Origin: an uncultured Granulosicoccaceae bacterium
GTDB lineage: Bacteria; Pseudomonadota; Gammaproteobacteria; Granulosicoccales; Granulosicoccaceae
DNA: 64,000 nucleotides
Reading direction: 5' to 3'
Assembly (NCBI GenBank): GCA_938035945.1
Contig: CALHOU010000002.1
Span: 1-64,000, forward strand
Under the pieces are notes generated by a model, which saw only the letters and a program-made list of their open reading frames with translations, made no database searches and was not told the origin of the DNA. Below, piece by piece: positions 35,752 through 44,713 of the stretch. The position numbers and the translations under genes were made by a program. The first letter of the stretch is position 1; every line of letters starts with the position of its first letter.

Positions 35752-36570
35752 ATGTCGGGCGCAAAGTGGACCTTTATCGGCGCTGGCAACATGGCCAGCA
35801 GTTTGATTGGCGGATTGGTAGGTAGTGGCGTAAGCGGTAACGACATTACCGTTGTTGATATCAGTGCAGACGCATGCGCCAAGCTAGAAAAACTATTTGG
35901 CGTACAAAGCGCCGACAGCATCGATAACATTAGCGAAGGATCATCGGTGGTCATTGCCGTCAAGCCGCACATTGTTGAAACCGTCTGCCAATCACTTGCT
36001 CCACGAAAACCGAGTCTGGTAATCTCCGTGGCAGCCGGTGTTCGCGGCGACTCCATGAGTCAGTGGCTGCCAACGGCAACACCGATTGTTCGCTGCATGC
36101 CAAACACGCCTGCACTGCTGGGCTTAGGCGCCACGGCGTTGTTCGCGAATGAGAGCTGTTCTGAACAACAGCGCTCGGCAGCGCAAAGCCTGCTCAACAC
36201 TGCTGGCAAAACGCAATGGGTTAACGAAGAGTCTCAACTCGACGCAATTACCGCTCTCTCTGGCAGCGGACCAGCTTACTTTTTTTACCTTATTGAGCAC
36301 ATGGCAAAAGCGGCTGAAAACCTCGGCCTCGACCCTGAGCTTAGCCGCGATTTTGCTATCGAGACCGCGTTTGGTGCCGCCAGCATGGCACGCGCAAAAG
36401 AGCACCCACCGCACGTGTTGCGCGAAAACGTGACTTCGAAAGGTGGAACCACCGCCGCCGCTTTGGCCGTGTTCAACGAACAAGACCTGCCAAACATTGT
36501 TGCCAAGGCGATGCAAGCAGCGGCAGATAGAGCGGTTGAACTCGGCGATGAATTCGGCGCCTCAAGCTGA
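35752..36570 (+). CDS. proC: Pyrroline-5-carboxylate reductase
   Basis: Last step of proline synthesis. 272 residues with the N-terminal dinucleotide motif FIGAGNMASSLIGGL, IRCMPNTPALLGLGAT-like core sequence and the C-terminal signature TSKGGTTAAAL. It forms a decamer in the cytosol. It sits downstream of tal and upstream of yggT, the latter pairing common in gammaproteobacteria. Confidence 0.97.
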   Translation: MSGAKWTFIGAGNMASSLIGGLVGSGVSGNDITVVDISADACAKLEKLFGVQSADSIDNISEGSSVVIAVKPHIVETVCQSLAPRKPSLVISVAAGVRGDSMSQWLPTATPIVRCMPNTPALLGLGATALFANESCSEQQRSAAQSLLNTAGKTQWVNEESQLDAITALSGSGPAYFFYLIEHMAKAAENLGLDPELSRDFAIETAFGAASMARAKEHPPHVLRENVTSKGGTTAAALAVFNEQDLPNIVAKAMQAAADRAVELGDEFGASS

Positions 36571-36631
36571 GTAAACGGCGCTACACTTATCGGTTGATAC
36601 ATCGACGAATTGTCATAGGAACACAGTCACC

Positions 36632-37237
36632 ATGGTCAACGCACTAACCAATGCCCTCGGCTTTCTGATTGGCGCAGCGTTTAACATCTACGCTTTAATG
36701 CTGGCATTTCGCTTCATAATGCAGCTGTTTCGCGCCGACTACTACAACCCGCTAGCCGTGTTTATCGTCAAGATGACTGACCCGGTGCTCAAACCATTGC
36801 GCAGGATTGTGCCCAGCATAAAAAGCTACGACACCTCCAGCTTGCTGATGATATTCGTGGTTTTATTGTTGAAATTACTGCTGCTAAAAACCATCCAAAC
36901 TGACCACGTGGCGGTAGCAGGCCGCCTGGTCGGGCTTGGCCTGTTCTCCTACTGGACTACCTCAATGATCGCTATCGCGGATGTGGTGCACACGCTGTTT
37001 AACGTGTTCATTTACTCCATGTTTGTGCAAGCGATACTTAGCTGGTTTCCAAACCCGCAAACCGATTCAGTTCGCAACTTGCTTAGCGGCATAACCGAAC
37101 CGATCGTGCGCCCCATCCGAAAATATGTACCGCCAATCGGTGGTTTCGACATTACCTTACTCATTGGCATTCTCGGCATGTTTGCATTGCAAATGGTTGT
37201 TTCTGGAACGCTCATAGCACCGTTTGTGGCTAACTGA
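36632..37237 (+). CDS. yggT: YggT-family membrane protein
   Basis: 201-residue inner-membrane protein made of two YGGT repeats, each with a pair of helices and the pattern NPLAVFIVKMTDPVLKPLRR (first) and ILSWFPNPQT...TEPIVRPIRKYVPPIGG (second). The family has been linked to osmotic tolerance and cell-division or turgor functions, without a defined mechanism. It follows proC by 61 bases. Confidence 0.93.
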   Translation: MVNALTNALGFLIGAAFNIYALMLAFRFIMQLFRADYYNPLAVFIVKMTDPVLKPLRRIVPSIKSYDTSSLLMIFVVLLLKLLLLKTIQTDHVAVAGRLVGLGLFSYWTTSMIAIADVVHTLFNVFIYSMFVQAILSWFPNPQTDSVRNLLSGITEPIVRPIRKYVPPIGGFDITLLIGILGMFALQMVVSGTLIAPFVAN

Positions 37238-37313
37238 CCAAACAATTATTTGTACAAATATTCATCAAAAACACCTTAAATTAGGCAGTTTTAACGCTCC
37301 CTTATCGCGATTT

Positions 37314-37327
37314 ACTGTAAATACAGT
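37314..37327. promoter_or_regulatory. Palindrome ACTGTAAATACAGT (copy 1)
   Basis: Perfect six-base arms with a two-base centre (CTG-N6-CAG core) upstream of the HU-family gene. A second copy lies at 37422-37435, and related TACAGT half-sites recur to 37494. The spacing (N6) rules out a standard LexA box. Confidence 0.45.
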
Positions 37328-37421
37328 GTTTTTTACAAATTTTGTTCTATAAACTTTGTACGCGATCAGTAAAGTGTGTTAACTTTCGCGCGCTCTAACC
37401 GATTGCTGAATTGCAAATAAC

Positions 37422-37435
37422 ACTGCATATACAGT
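37422..37435. promoter_or_regulatory. Palindrome ACTGCATATACAGT (copy 2)
   Basis: Same CTG-N6-CAG core as copy 1, 108 bases downstream, in the AT-rich region before the HU-family gene. The half-site TACAGTCAA seen here recurs at 37486-37494, close to the start codon at 37514. Confidence 0.45.
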
Positions 37436-37450
37436 CAATCACACGCTTGT

Positions 37451-37473
37451 ACAGTTAGTTTTTTTCTAACTGT
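37451..37473. promoter_or_regulatory. Hairpin in HU-gene leader
   Basis: Perfect 8-bp inverted repeat ACAGTTAG/CTAACTGT around seven Ts, about 40 bases before the HU-family start codon. It shares the ACAGT half-site with the neighbouring palindromes. It could be an operator or a 5'-leader structure. Confidence 0.45.
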
Positions 37474-37513
37474 CACTAATCCGTTTACAGTCAAGTTATG
37501 CGAGGGATACATC

Positions 37514-37882
37514 ATGGCGGCGAAAAAAAAAGCCACCAAGAAAAAAGCGAGTGCTAAGAAAAAAGCATCTGCAGCAGTAAAGAAGCCACCAACTAAGTCA
37601 GAAATCCTGACCTCTATTGCTGATACAACTGAACTCAGCCGTAAAGAAGTTGCATCAGTGTTCGAAGCACTTGAAGGCATTATTCAAGACAACCTAAAGC
37701 CACGCGGACCTGGCATGTTCAGCATCCCCGGTTTGATGAAAATTCGTGTTATCAAGAAGCCTGCTACTAAGGCTCGGAAGGGTATCAACCCGTTCACGAA
37801 AGAACCCACCATTTTCAAAGCCAAGCCTGCACGCAAAGTCGTTAAGGTATTGCCATTGAAGGGTTTGAAAGACATGGTTTGA
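37514..37882 (+). CDS. HU-family DNA-binding protein with lysine-rich N-terminal tail
   Basis: 122 residues. Residues 1-24 are a lysine/alanine tail (AAKKKATKKKASAKKKAS pattern). From about 27 there is a divergent HU/IHF fold (SEILTSIADTTELSRKEVASV, GPGMFSIPGLMKIRV) with a basic DNA-binding arm (KPATKARKGINPFTKE). This architecture suggests a nucleoid protein with extra non-specific DNA affinity. It has a long AT-rich upstream region (37238-37513) full of TACAGT-type repeats, and a hairpin terminator follows. Confidence 0.9.
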   Translation: MAAKKKATKKKASAKKKASAAVKKPPTKSEILTSIADTTELSRKEVASVFEALEGIIQDNLKPRGPGMFSIPGLMKIRVIKKPATKARKGINPFTKEPTIFKAKPARKVVKVLPLKGLKDMV

Positions 37883-37908
37883 TCGGATACGATCACATCA
37901 GCGTTAAC

Positions 37909-37943
37909 AATAAGCCGGTTGACGATGTCGTCACCGGCTTATT
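37909..37943 (+). terminator. Terminator of the HU-family gene
   Basis: Perfect 11-bp stem AATAAGCCGGT/ACCGGCTTATT with a 13-base loop, 27 bases after the stop codon. The T-rich part is within the stem's 3' arm and only a short TT follows. Confidence 0.7.
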
Positions 37944-38338
37944 TGCCGAAAATGTCAAATTATTGACCAACGAATTCGCCCACAGAATTCAAGCATTGGA
38001 TATAACCATCCTGCAATAAAATGCAATATCATGATTAAATAGCGGCAATCACGACCTGAACCGATCAATTGTCACTTTGTTATACAAGCAGTAATCCGAT
38101 TTAACACCTACATCAACTAACGTTCGTTGTAGCGATGAACGCCACTAAATTCGAGTGTCGATCACGCTTTGCCGAACTTCTCTCTACCTACTGTGCTCAA
38201 AGAGCGCAACTGGCGTCAATATTGAACCGTTGACTCTAGGTCCCCATGTGCAGGAAACTGTGCGACCGCGTGCGTTAAGCAATGCGAGTCAGTGTGGGTT
38301 TCATTGAAGATTACTGACGAATTTAAGGTTATATAGAC
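37944..38338. other. 395-base non-coding stretch before gspC
   Basis: No open frame with coding character and no recognisable RNA gene. The region should hold the gspCDEF promoter, but I could not pick a convincing -35/-10 pair. A short purine-rich site (TTAAGGTTA) precedes the gspC start. Confidence 0.4.
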
Positions 38339-39280
38339 ATGAGTGCAACTGCAGGCTCCATGGGTTTTACTGACAAACCGGCACGGCTGCCTAGATGGGT
38401 AAACACCCTACTTGTAATCGCATTGGGATGGGCGTTAGCTGTACTGTCGATGAAGCTACTGCCCATGTTTTTGCCGATGCCCGAAACCGACTACAGAACC
38501 AACCCGGTTGTAGCACCGGTCGGTGCGCAAAACAAAGCAGCAGACCCGCTCAAGCAAGCGCAAATAACCGCAGGCTTACACCTGTTTGGTGACGCCAGTA
38601 AAGCGCCTGTTGCAGTAGCAGTTGTCGACGAAGAACCAAAAATAGCCGGTGAAACCAAGCTACAACTGGTTTTATCGGGCGTTTTCGCGTACACACCGGC
38701 CGAACGCGCTATAGCGATTATCAGCGAAGGCTCTAACGAGCAATCCGCGTTTGGTATTGGCGACAAGATTGTTGGTGAAGTAACACTCGAAGAAGTACAC
38801 AAAGATTACGTGGTTCTGAACAACCGTGGCGTGTTTGAAAAACTGAGTTTGCCAGAGAATGTTCAGCCGATTGCTATGCGACCACTCCCACAAGCAACCA
38901 GCAATCAATCCCAAGGACAAGCCAGTAACGGTGGTGGGAGTGCGAATCAAGCGCCAATTGAATTGCCATCGAACCCGGGCGCGTTGCGCGATGTACTGGC
39001 ACGCAACCCATCAATGTTGGGTCGTATTGTGTCTGCAGAGCCCTATCAGGAAAACGGTAAGTTGGTCGGCTACCGAATAACGCCGAAACAAAATCCAGAG
39101 ATTCTGGAAGCCCAAGGCATTGTTGCTGGTGATGTCATCACGCGGGTAAATAACATTCAGCTAAACAGCCAGAAACAAGGCATACGCGCGTTGCGTAACG
39201 CGGTGAAGGCACAAGCATTAGAAGTGACAGTATTGCGCGATGGCGCTGAGATTCCACTGTCTATTTCACTTGCGCAATAA
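38339..39280 (+). CDS. gspC: Type II secretion protein GspC
   Basis: 313-residue inner-membrane clamp protein. Short cytosolic N-terminus, one membrane helix (about 20-45), a homology region (about 105-180: KLQLVLSGVFAYTPAERAIAII, FGIGDKI) that contacts the secretin, a Gln/Ser/Asn-rich linker (about 187-210), and a C-terminal PDZ domain (about 225-313, AQGIVAGDVITRVNNIQL). It begins a gspC-D-E-F cluster. Confidence 0.93.
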   Translation: MSATAGSMGFTDKPARLPRWVNTLLVIALGWALAVLSMKLLPMFLPMPETDYRTNPVVAPVGAQNKAADPLKQAQITAGLHLFGDASKAPVAVAVVDEEPKIAGETKLQLVLSGVFAYTPAERAIAIISEGSNEQSAFGIGDKIVGEVTLEEVHKDYVVLNNRGVFEKLSLPENVQPIAMRPLPQATSNQSQGQASNGGGSANQAPIELPSNPGALRDVLARNPSMLGRIVSAEPYQENGKLVGYRITPKQNPEILEAQGIVAGDVITRVNNIQLNSQKQGIRALRNAVKAQALEVTVLRDGAEIPLSISLAQ

Positions 39281-39319
39281 ACCGATGTTTGGGCCGTAAC
39301 GGGCTACACTTTAATCAAG

Positions 39320-41521
39320 GTGAAATTGCTCCAAAAAAATATGAATAACAGGCTAACTACGAATATTCTTTTCGCCCTCTTGGGTTTGGCCCTGCTGTTT
39401 AGCGGGCCGTTGCGTGCGCAGGAAGATACCTTCACGCTGAACTTGAAAAACGCGGATATTCACTCGCTCATTCAGACGGTCTCACGCCAGTCGGGTAAGA
39501 ACTTTGTGGTCGACCCTCGGGTTAAAGCACGAGTAACCGTTATTTCGGCAAAACCACTGAGCGCTGACGAACTCTACGAGACGTTTTTATCGGTTCTGCA
39601 GGTCCACGGCTACTCAGCCGTGCCCGGTAAGGACTTGATTAAAATCGTACCCGATGTGAACGCAAAACAAGGCCCCGTACCTCAGTTCGACGGCAGTGGC
39701 GGCGACCAGTTGGTCACACAAGTGATTAAGGTTGAAAACGTACCAGCCGCGCAGTTAGTACCTATCCTACGCCCCCTCGTGCCACAGCAAGGACACCTGG
39801 CCGCCTACGCTGCAACTAATACGCTAATTGTGACCGACCGCGCCAGCAACATTCAGCGATTGATTTCAATCATCGACGGCATCGACCGCCCGGACAACGA
39901 AGAAGTGGAGGTGATTCGGTTGAACCACGCCTCTGCCAGTGAAGTCATCCGAATTTTAGGGTCTCTGCAATCGCGAGCTGGCCAAGCAGCCGGTGCTCCA
40001 GGGGCTGTTCGATTTGCTGCAGACGAACGAACCAACAGCATATTACTCAGCGGAGACCAACCCGCGCGCGTGCGTATGCGCGGCCTGATTGCTAACCTCG
40101 ACACGCCGGTTGAATCCGGTGGGAACACACGGGTTGTGTACCTTCGCTACGCCAATGCGGTTGATCTATTAGCCATATTGACAGGCGTATCCGCAGGACA
40201 AGCGAAAATCGGCACCAGCTCATCGGGTGACGATGGCGGTACATCAGGCGGAGCAACACCTGCGACTAATGCGGCGGCACCTACGGTTAATGCGAATGGT
40301 GTGGTCGTGCAACAAGCACCAACTGCCTCTATTGTGCGTCGTGCAACGAATCAACAAAGTGAACGACCAAACGTTGATATCCAAGCCGATGAAGACACCA
40401 ACGCACTTATCATTACTGCGCCACCTGATGAGATGCGCAGCATTCTGGCGGTTATCGAACAGCTCGACATACGTCGCGCGCAAGTGTTAGTGGAAGCTAT
40501 TATTGCTGAACTATCTGAGAACAACAGTGCGCAATTGGGTGTGAATTTCGCAGTCGATGGCACAGATAACAATCGCCCAGCGGCCTACACCAACCTTGGC
40601 GGCGCAACCCAAGCGTTGGCAGGCACGATCGCCAGTGGCGGTGCCAGCTTGAGCAACGGCTTGTCATTAGCGCTGGGCCGCTTCGGTAGTGGTGGCGTGG
40701 ATTTTGGCTTCTTGCTCTCGGCAATTGCCTCCGATTCAGACAACAACATTCTGTCTACGCCCACGCTTGTAACTATGGACAACCAGGAAGCAGAGATTGT
40801 GGTCGGTCAAAACGTACCGTTCGTGACAGGTACACAGCTCTCATCGGCTAACAACAACCCGTTCCAGACCATTGAACGGCAAGATATTGGTATCAGCCTG
40901 AAAGTGAAGCCACAGATAAACGAAGGCAACAATATCAAAATGGATATCGAGCAAGAAGTGTCTGACGTCAGCAGCACCTCGGTCACCGGTGCATCCGATA
41001 TCACCACCAACAAGCGCGCGATCAAAACCACTGTTTTAATCGAAGACGGACAAACCTTAGTACTCGGCGGCCTGATCGACGACAAAATCAGCGACACCCA
41101 CGATAAAGTGCCTTTATTGGGCGATATTCCGCTATTGGGTAGCCTGTTTCGTTACCGCACAAGCACCAAAAGCAAGCGCAACCTGATGGTATTCATGCAC
41201 CCAACTATCTTGCGCGACATCGAAACGGCCGATTACTACAGCCGCAGCAAATACGACGATTTACGTAGCGCACAGCTCGGTTTGTTTGAAAATGATGAAT
41301 TAAACAACCGCCAGGCGCCAAAATTACCTGAAATACACCTTTTCTTTGAGGGTGAGCGTGTCAATAATGTAAAAGACGGATTGAACACAATTGTGCCAAC
41401 CTCTAGTTCCGATCTGGACCCGAAGGAACAAAGGCTGAATACTGGATTACCGCGTATTGAGAGCTTGGAACGCCAAGCTGGCGCGAAAGATGCGATTGGG
41501 CCTTTTGACACAGCAAATTGA
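39320..41521 (+). CDS. gspD: Type II secretion secretin GspD
   Basis: 733-residue outer-membrane secretin. Signal peptide ending near GPLRAQ; N0 domain (TFTLNLKNADIHSLIQTVS), N1-N3 repeats (ANTLIVTDRASNIQRL, VVYLRYANAVDLLAIL) with a Gly/Ser/Thr/Ala-rich insertion in N3 (about 300-330), and the secretin domain with VPLLGDIPLLGSLFRY. A C-terminal extension of about 100 residues follows the barrel and may be where a pilotin binds. The GTG at 39320 is used; the ATG at 39341 is an alternative. It overlaps gspE by four bases. Confidence 0.95.
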   Translation: MKLLQKNMNNRLTTNILFALLGLALLFSGPLRAQEDTFTLNLKNADIHSLIQTVSRQSGKNFVVDPRVKARVTVISAKPLSADELYETFLSVLQVHGYSAVPGKDLIKIVPDVNAKQGPVPQFDGSGGDQLVTQVIKVENVPAAQLVPILRPLVPQQGHLAAYAATNTLIVTDRASNIQRLISIIDGIDRPDNEEVEVIRLNHASASEVIRILGSLQSRAGQAAGAPGAVRFAADERTNSILLSGDQPARVRMRGLIANLDTPVESGGNTRVVYLRYANAVDLLAILTGVSAGQAKIGTSSSGDDGGTSGGATPATNAAAPTVNANGVVVQQAPTASIVRRATNQQSERPNVDIQADEDTNALIITAPPDEMRSILAVIEQLDIRRAQVLVEAIIAELSENNSAQLGVNFAVDGTDNNRPAAYTNLGGATQALAGTIASGGASLSNGLSLALGRFGSGGVDFGFLLSAIASDSDNNILSTPTLVTMDNQEAEIVVGQNVPFVTGTQLSSANNNPFQTIERQDIGISLKVKPQINEGNNIKMDIEQEVSDVSSTSVTGASDITTNKRAIKTTVLIEDGQTLVLGGLIDDKISDTHDKVPLLGDIPLLGSLFRYRTSTKSKRNLMVFMHPTILRDIETADYYSRSKYDDLRSAQLGLFENDELNNRQAPKLPEIHLFFEGERVNNVKDGLNTIVPTSSSDLDPKEQRLNTGLPRIESLERQAGAKDAIGPFDTAN

Positions 41522-43128
41522 TTGAGAAAATGGTTGTATCACCCGCAGACTTTATAGATGTTGGCGACCCCGAAGAATCGGGTGCGGCCAACGATGAAAC
41601 GGATATCACGGCCGATAATTCGGCAGTACCCGCGCCCTTAGGTGCTGCGGCACAGCGTCCGCATTCCGACCTGCCCTACGCCTTCGCCAAACGTCACGGC
41701 GTTTTGCTTGAAAAGATCGACGGTGAATTGCGCTTAGTTCACAAACCGGGTGTGACTATGATGGCGATGACCGAGGCAAGGCGTAAAGCTGGCCAGGCCA
41801 TGACCATGGAGCAAATCAGCAAGGACGATTTCGATGCACGCCTGACCCAACACTACGAAGGTGAGACCGGACAAGCGATCGACATCATGGGTGACTTCGG
41901 TGACGACGTCGACCTAAACATGTTGGCCGACGCCTTACCAGAACCAGAAGACCTGCTCGAATCAAAGGACGATGCGCCGGTTATAAAACTAATCAATGCG
42001 ATTTTGATTCAAGCTGTTAGGCAACAAGCATCAGACATTCACATCGAACCATTCGAATCGCGCTTGTCGGTTCGTTATCGTGTCGATGGCGTTATGCAGA
42101 AGATGATTGACCCTCCGCGCGAAATCGCGCCGCTAATCATCTCGCGTTTAAAAGTTATGGCTAAGCTCGACATTGCCGAGCGTCGTAAACCACTTGATGG
42201 TCGCATTTCTCTGCACCTTGCTGGTCGCGCAGTCGATGTGCGTGTTTCAACATTGCCATCGGGTGAAAACGGCGAGCGTGTTGTGTTGCGTTTACTGGAT
42301 AAGCAAGCTGGACGACTCGACCTTGAAAGCTTAGGTATGCCAGAAGTAGCTCACAAAAGCTTATCCCGTTCCTTATCCTTATCGCACGGCATCGTGCTGG
42401 TTACTGGCCCAACCGGTTCTGGTAAAACAACCACGTTGTATGCAGCGCTTTCACGATTAAACACATCGCGCTATTCGATTCTTACTATTGAAGACCCAAT
42501 CGAATACTACATCGACGGTATCGGACAAACTCAGGTTAACAACCAGGTAGAGCTCGATTTTGCTGCAGGTCTTCGCGCCATCCTAAGACAAGATCCCGAT
42601 ATCGTGATGGTTGGTGAAATACGTGATGTGGAAACGGCCGACATTGCAGTACAGGCCAGTTTGACCGGGCACTTGGTGTTATCAACGCTGCACACCAACA
42701 CGGCAATTGGTGCTGTCACTCGATTGCGCGATATGGGTGTTGAACCGTTTCTACTTGCCTCGTCGCTGGTGGCTTTAGTCGCCCAACGATTGGTGCGAGT
42801 GCTTTGCCCACATTGCAAACGCCAAACTACACCAACACACTCTGAATTAAAAACCTTGCGCGCAACCGTGAGTCAAACAACCAATGTATGCGCAGCCCAC
42901 GGTTGTGATCGTTGCAATCACACAGGTTATATCGGTCGTACCGGTATTTATGAAGTTGTTGAAGTTGACGAAACCCTGCGTACGATGATTCACGACGAAG
43001 CATCTGAACACGACCTGGAAAAAGCAGCCCGTACGCGCCACCCTGGTATTCAAGATGATGGCGCACGCTTGGTATTGGAAGGCAAGACCTCTATTGAAGA
43101 AGTCCTACGCGTCACACGAGAGGGCTAA
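41518..43128 (+). CDS. gspE: Type II secretion ATPase GspE
   Basis: 536-residue cytosolic secretion ATPase. N-terminal N1E/N2E region (about 20-150), Walker A VTGPTGSGKTTTLYAAL, Walker B IVMVGEIRDVETADI, His box HLVLSTLHTNTA, and the zinc motif of the GspE/PilB group (CPHC, then CAAHGCDRC). The start is a TTG overlapping the gspD stop; an ATG four codons later (41530) is possible. It overlaps gspF by one base. Confidence 0.95.
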   Translation: MIEKMVVSPADFIDVGDPEESGAANDETDITADNSAVPAPLGAAAQRPHSDLPYAFAKRHGVLLEKIDGELRLVHKPGVTMMAMTEARRKAGQAMTMEQISKDDFDARLTQHYEGETGQAIDIMGDFGDDVDLNMLADALPEPEDLLESKDDAPVIKLINAILIQAVRQQASDIHIEPFESRLSVRYRVDGVMQKMIDPPREIAPLIISRLKVMAKLDIAERRKPLDGRISLHLAGRAVDVRVSTLPSGENGERVVLRLLDKQAGRLDLESLGMPEVAHKSLSRSLSLSHGIVLVTGPTGSGKTTTLYAALSRLNTSRYSILTIEDPIEYYIDGIGQTQVNNQVELDFAAGLRAILRQDPDIVMVGEIRDVETADIAVQASLTGHLVLSTLHTNTAIGAVTRLRDMGVEPFLLASSLVALVAQRLVRVLCPHCKRQTTPTHSELKTLRATVSQTTNVCAAHGCDRCNHTGYIGRTGIYEVVEVDETLRTMIHDEASEHDLEKAARTRHPGIQDDGARLVLEGKTSIEEVLRVTREG

Positions 43129-44357
43129 TGGCGGCCTTTGAGTATGTTGCGTTAGATGTACGTGGCAAAGAGAAAAAAGGTGTACTAGAGGCTGACACGG
43201 CAAGACTTGCTCGCGCACAGCTACGCCAAAAAGAACTCACCCCTCTACAAGTTGATGAAACCTCTATTCGCTCAAAGGCCGCAGGCGGCAAGGCTGGAGC
43301 GAAAAAGGTAAGCTTTCGCGGCGGCATAAAAACCAACGACCTGGCTTTAATGACTCGCCAAATCGCCACGCTTGTTGGTGCCGGCACTCCGTTGGATGAA
43401 ACACTGGCGGCCGTTAGCCGGCAAACCGAAAAACCAAAAATTCAAGCCTTGTTGTTGTCGGTTCGTTCCAAAGTGGTGGAAGGCCATACGTTTGCATCCG
43501 CGCTAAAAGATTATCCCAAAGTATTCCCAGAGATTTACCAAGCTACCGTTTCTGCCGGTGAACAATCAGGTCATCTTGATGCCGTGCTTGAACGACTCGC
43601 CGATTACACCGAAGAACGGCAAGTAGCCAGCGCAACGGTCAAGAAAGCATTGATTTACCCAAGCATGTTGGTTGTGGCTTCCATTCTTATTGTTGCCTTC
43701 CTACTGGCCTATGTCGTACCGCAAGTGGTACAAGTATTTGAAGGCATGAGTCAGGCATTGCCACCGTTAACCATCGGCCTGCTGGCCACCAGTGCATTTG
43801 TGCGCGAATGGGGATTGCTGCTCGCGGCGATTATTATCGCGGGCATAGTGGCATTTCGGTATGCGATGAAAGGCGAAGCCTTTAAAACGCGGGTGCACGC
43901 GATCATGCTTAGAATACCGGTGCTAAAACGACTTATTCGAAGCCATAACACAGCACAATTCGCCAGAACCTTAAGTATTTTGTCGGCCAGTGGTGTGCCC
44001 ATTCTCGAAGCACTCGATATATCATCGCAAGTTATTAGCAGCCGACCGATGCGTGCTGCGGTTAATCGTGCTGCAGCAGAAGTGCGTGAAGGGTCAACCA
44101 TGGGTAGCGCCTTAGAGAGAACCGGTTATTTCCCACCAATGATGCTGCACCTGGTTGCTAGTGGTGAAGCGTCAGGAAAATTGGACAGTATGTTAGAGAA
44201 GTCGGCAACGCACCAAGAGCGTGAACTGAGCTCTGCAATGGCCGTGTTCTTAGGCTTGTTCGAACCTGTGGTTATTTTGATAATGGGTGGCGTGGTTCTG
44301 GCAATCGTACTTGGCATACTCTTGCCAATCTTCGAAATGAATGAGTTGGTCGGCTAG
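43128..44357 (+). CDS. gspF: Type II secretion inner-membrane protein GspF
   Basis: 409 residues with two GspF repeats. The first begins with LALMTRQIATLVGAGTPLDE and the second with TAQFARTLSILSASGVPILEAL; three membrane helices are visible, the last at the C-terminus (VILIMGGVVLAIVLGILLPI). It forms the platform with GspE. It is the last gsp gene here: the pseudopilin genes gspG-K and gspL-N do not follow. Confidence 0.95.
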   Translation: MAAFEYVALDVRGKEKKGVLEADTARLARAQLRQKELTPLQVDETSIRSKAAGGKAGAKKVSFRGGIKTNDLALMTRQIATLVGAGTPLDETLAAVSRQTEKPKIQALLLSVRSKVVEGHTFASALKDYPKVFPEIYQATVSAGEQSGHLDAVLERLADYTEERQVASATVKKALIYPSMLVVASILIVAFLLAYVVPQVVQVFEGMSQALPPLTIGLLATSAFVREWGLLLAAIIIAGIVAFRYAMKGEAFKTRVHAIMLRIPVLKRLIRSHNTAQFARTLSILSASGVPILEALDISSQVISSRPMRAAVNRAAAEVREGSTMGSALERTGYFPPMMLHLVASGEASGKLDSMLEKSATHQERELSSAMAVFLGLFEPVVILIMGGVVLAIVLGILLPIFEMNELVG

Positions 44358-44376
44358 TTGCAAAAGCAACTAAGCC
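44354..44376 (+). terminator. Hairpin at the end of gspF
   Basis: AGTTGC-AAAA-GCAACT, extended by GGCT/AGCC outside a one-base bulge, overlapping the gspF stop codon. There is no T-run, so it is a weak terminator candidate. Confidence 0.35.
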
Positions 44377-44432
44377 GCGACTACATTACCAAAGTTTGAA
44401 AAACATACCCTTGGTGAGCTCAACGTTACTGA

Positions 44433-44636
44433 TTAGCCTCGACGCTGCTTAGGTTTACGACCGCAGAACGGAAACTGTTGCTGCGAATCCATCTCTTCAC
44501 ATGCACGCCGAATCATAAAGTCGGTAATTTCCTGTTCGACATTGCGGATGTCGACAGTTGCCGCATAGGTCAGTTCTGCCGGTAGCGGACGAAGTGCCTT
44601 TCCTTCAGGTAGTTCTATTCGTTTCATTGACTGCAT
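44433..44636 (-). CDS. Small uncharacterised protein, 67 residues
   Basis: The start at 44636 is chosen because TTGGAG lies seven bases before it; a longer frame to 44717 would overlap the ppk2 stop. The 67-residue product is soluble and charged, with a helical, acidic centre (VEQEITDFMIRRACEEM) and a basic C-terminal end (FCGRKPKQRRG). I do not recognise the family. It sits 77 bases after ppk2 on the same strand, so it may be transcribed with msrA-ppk2. Confidence 0.65.
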   Translation of the reverse strand: MQSMKRIELPEGKALRPLPAELTYAATVDIRNVEQEITDFMIRRACEEMDSQQQFPFCGRKPKQRRG

Positions 44637-44713
44637 AGTTAGCTCCAAGTTCGAATCTGCTGTGGCTCTAGACGGTGTCGCTGTTATAGAAGGACACGCA
44701 AAAGTCTGACCAA

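Noticed and set aside
37314-37435. LexA (SOS) boxes upstream of the HU gene
   Set aside because: The palindromes have CTG-N6-CAG spacing, whereas LexA sites need CTG-N10-CAG.
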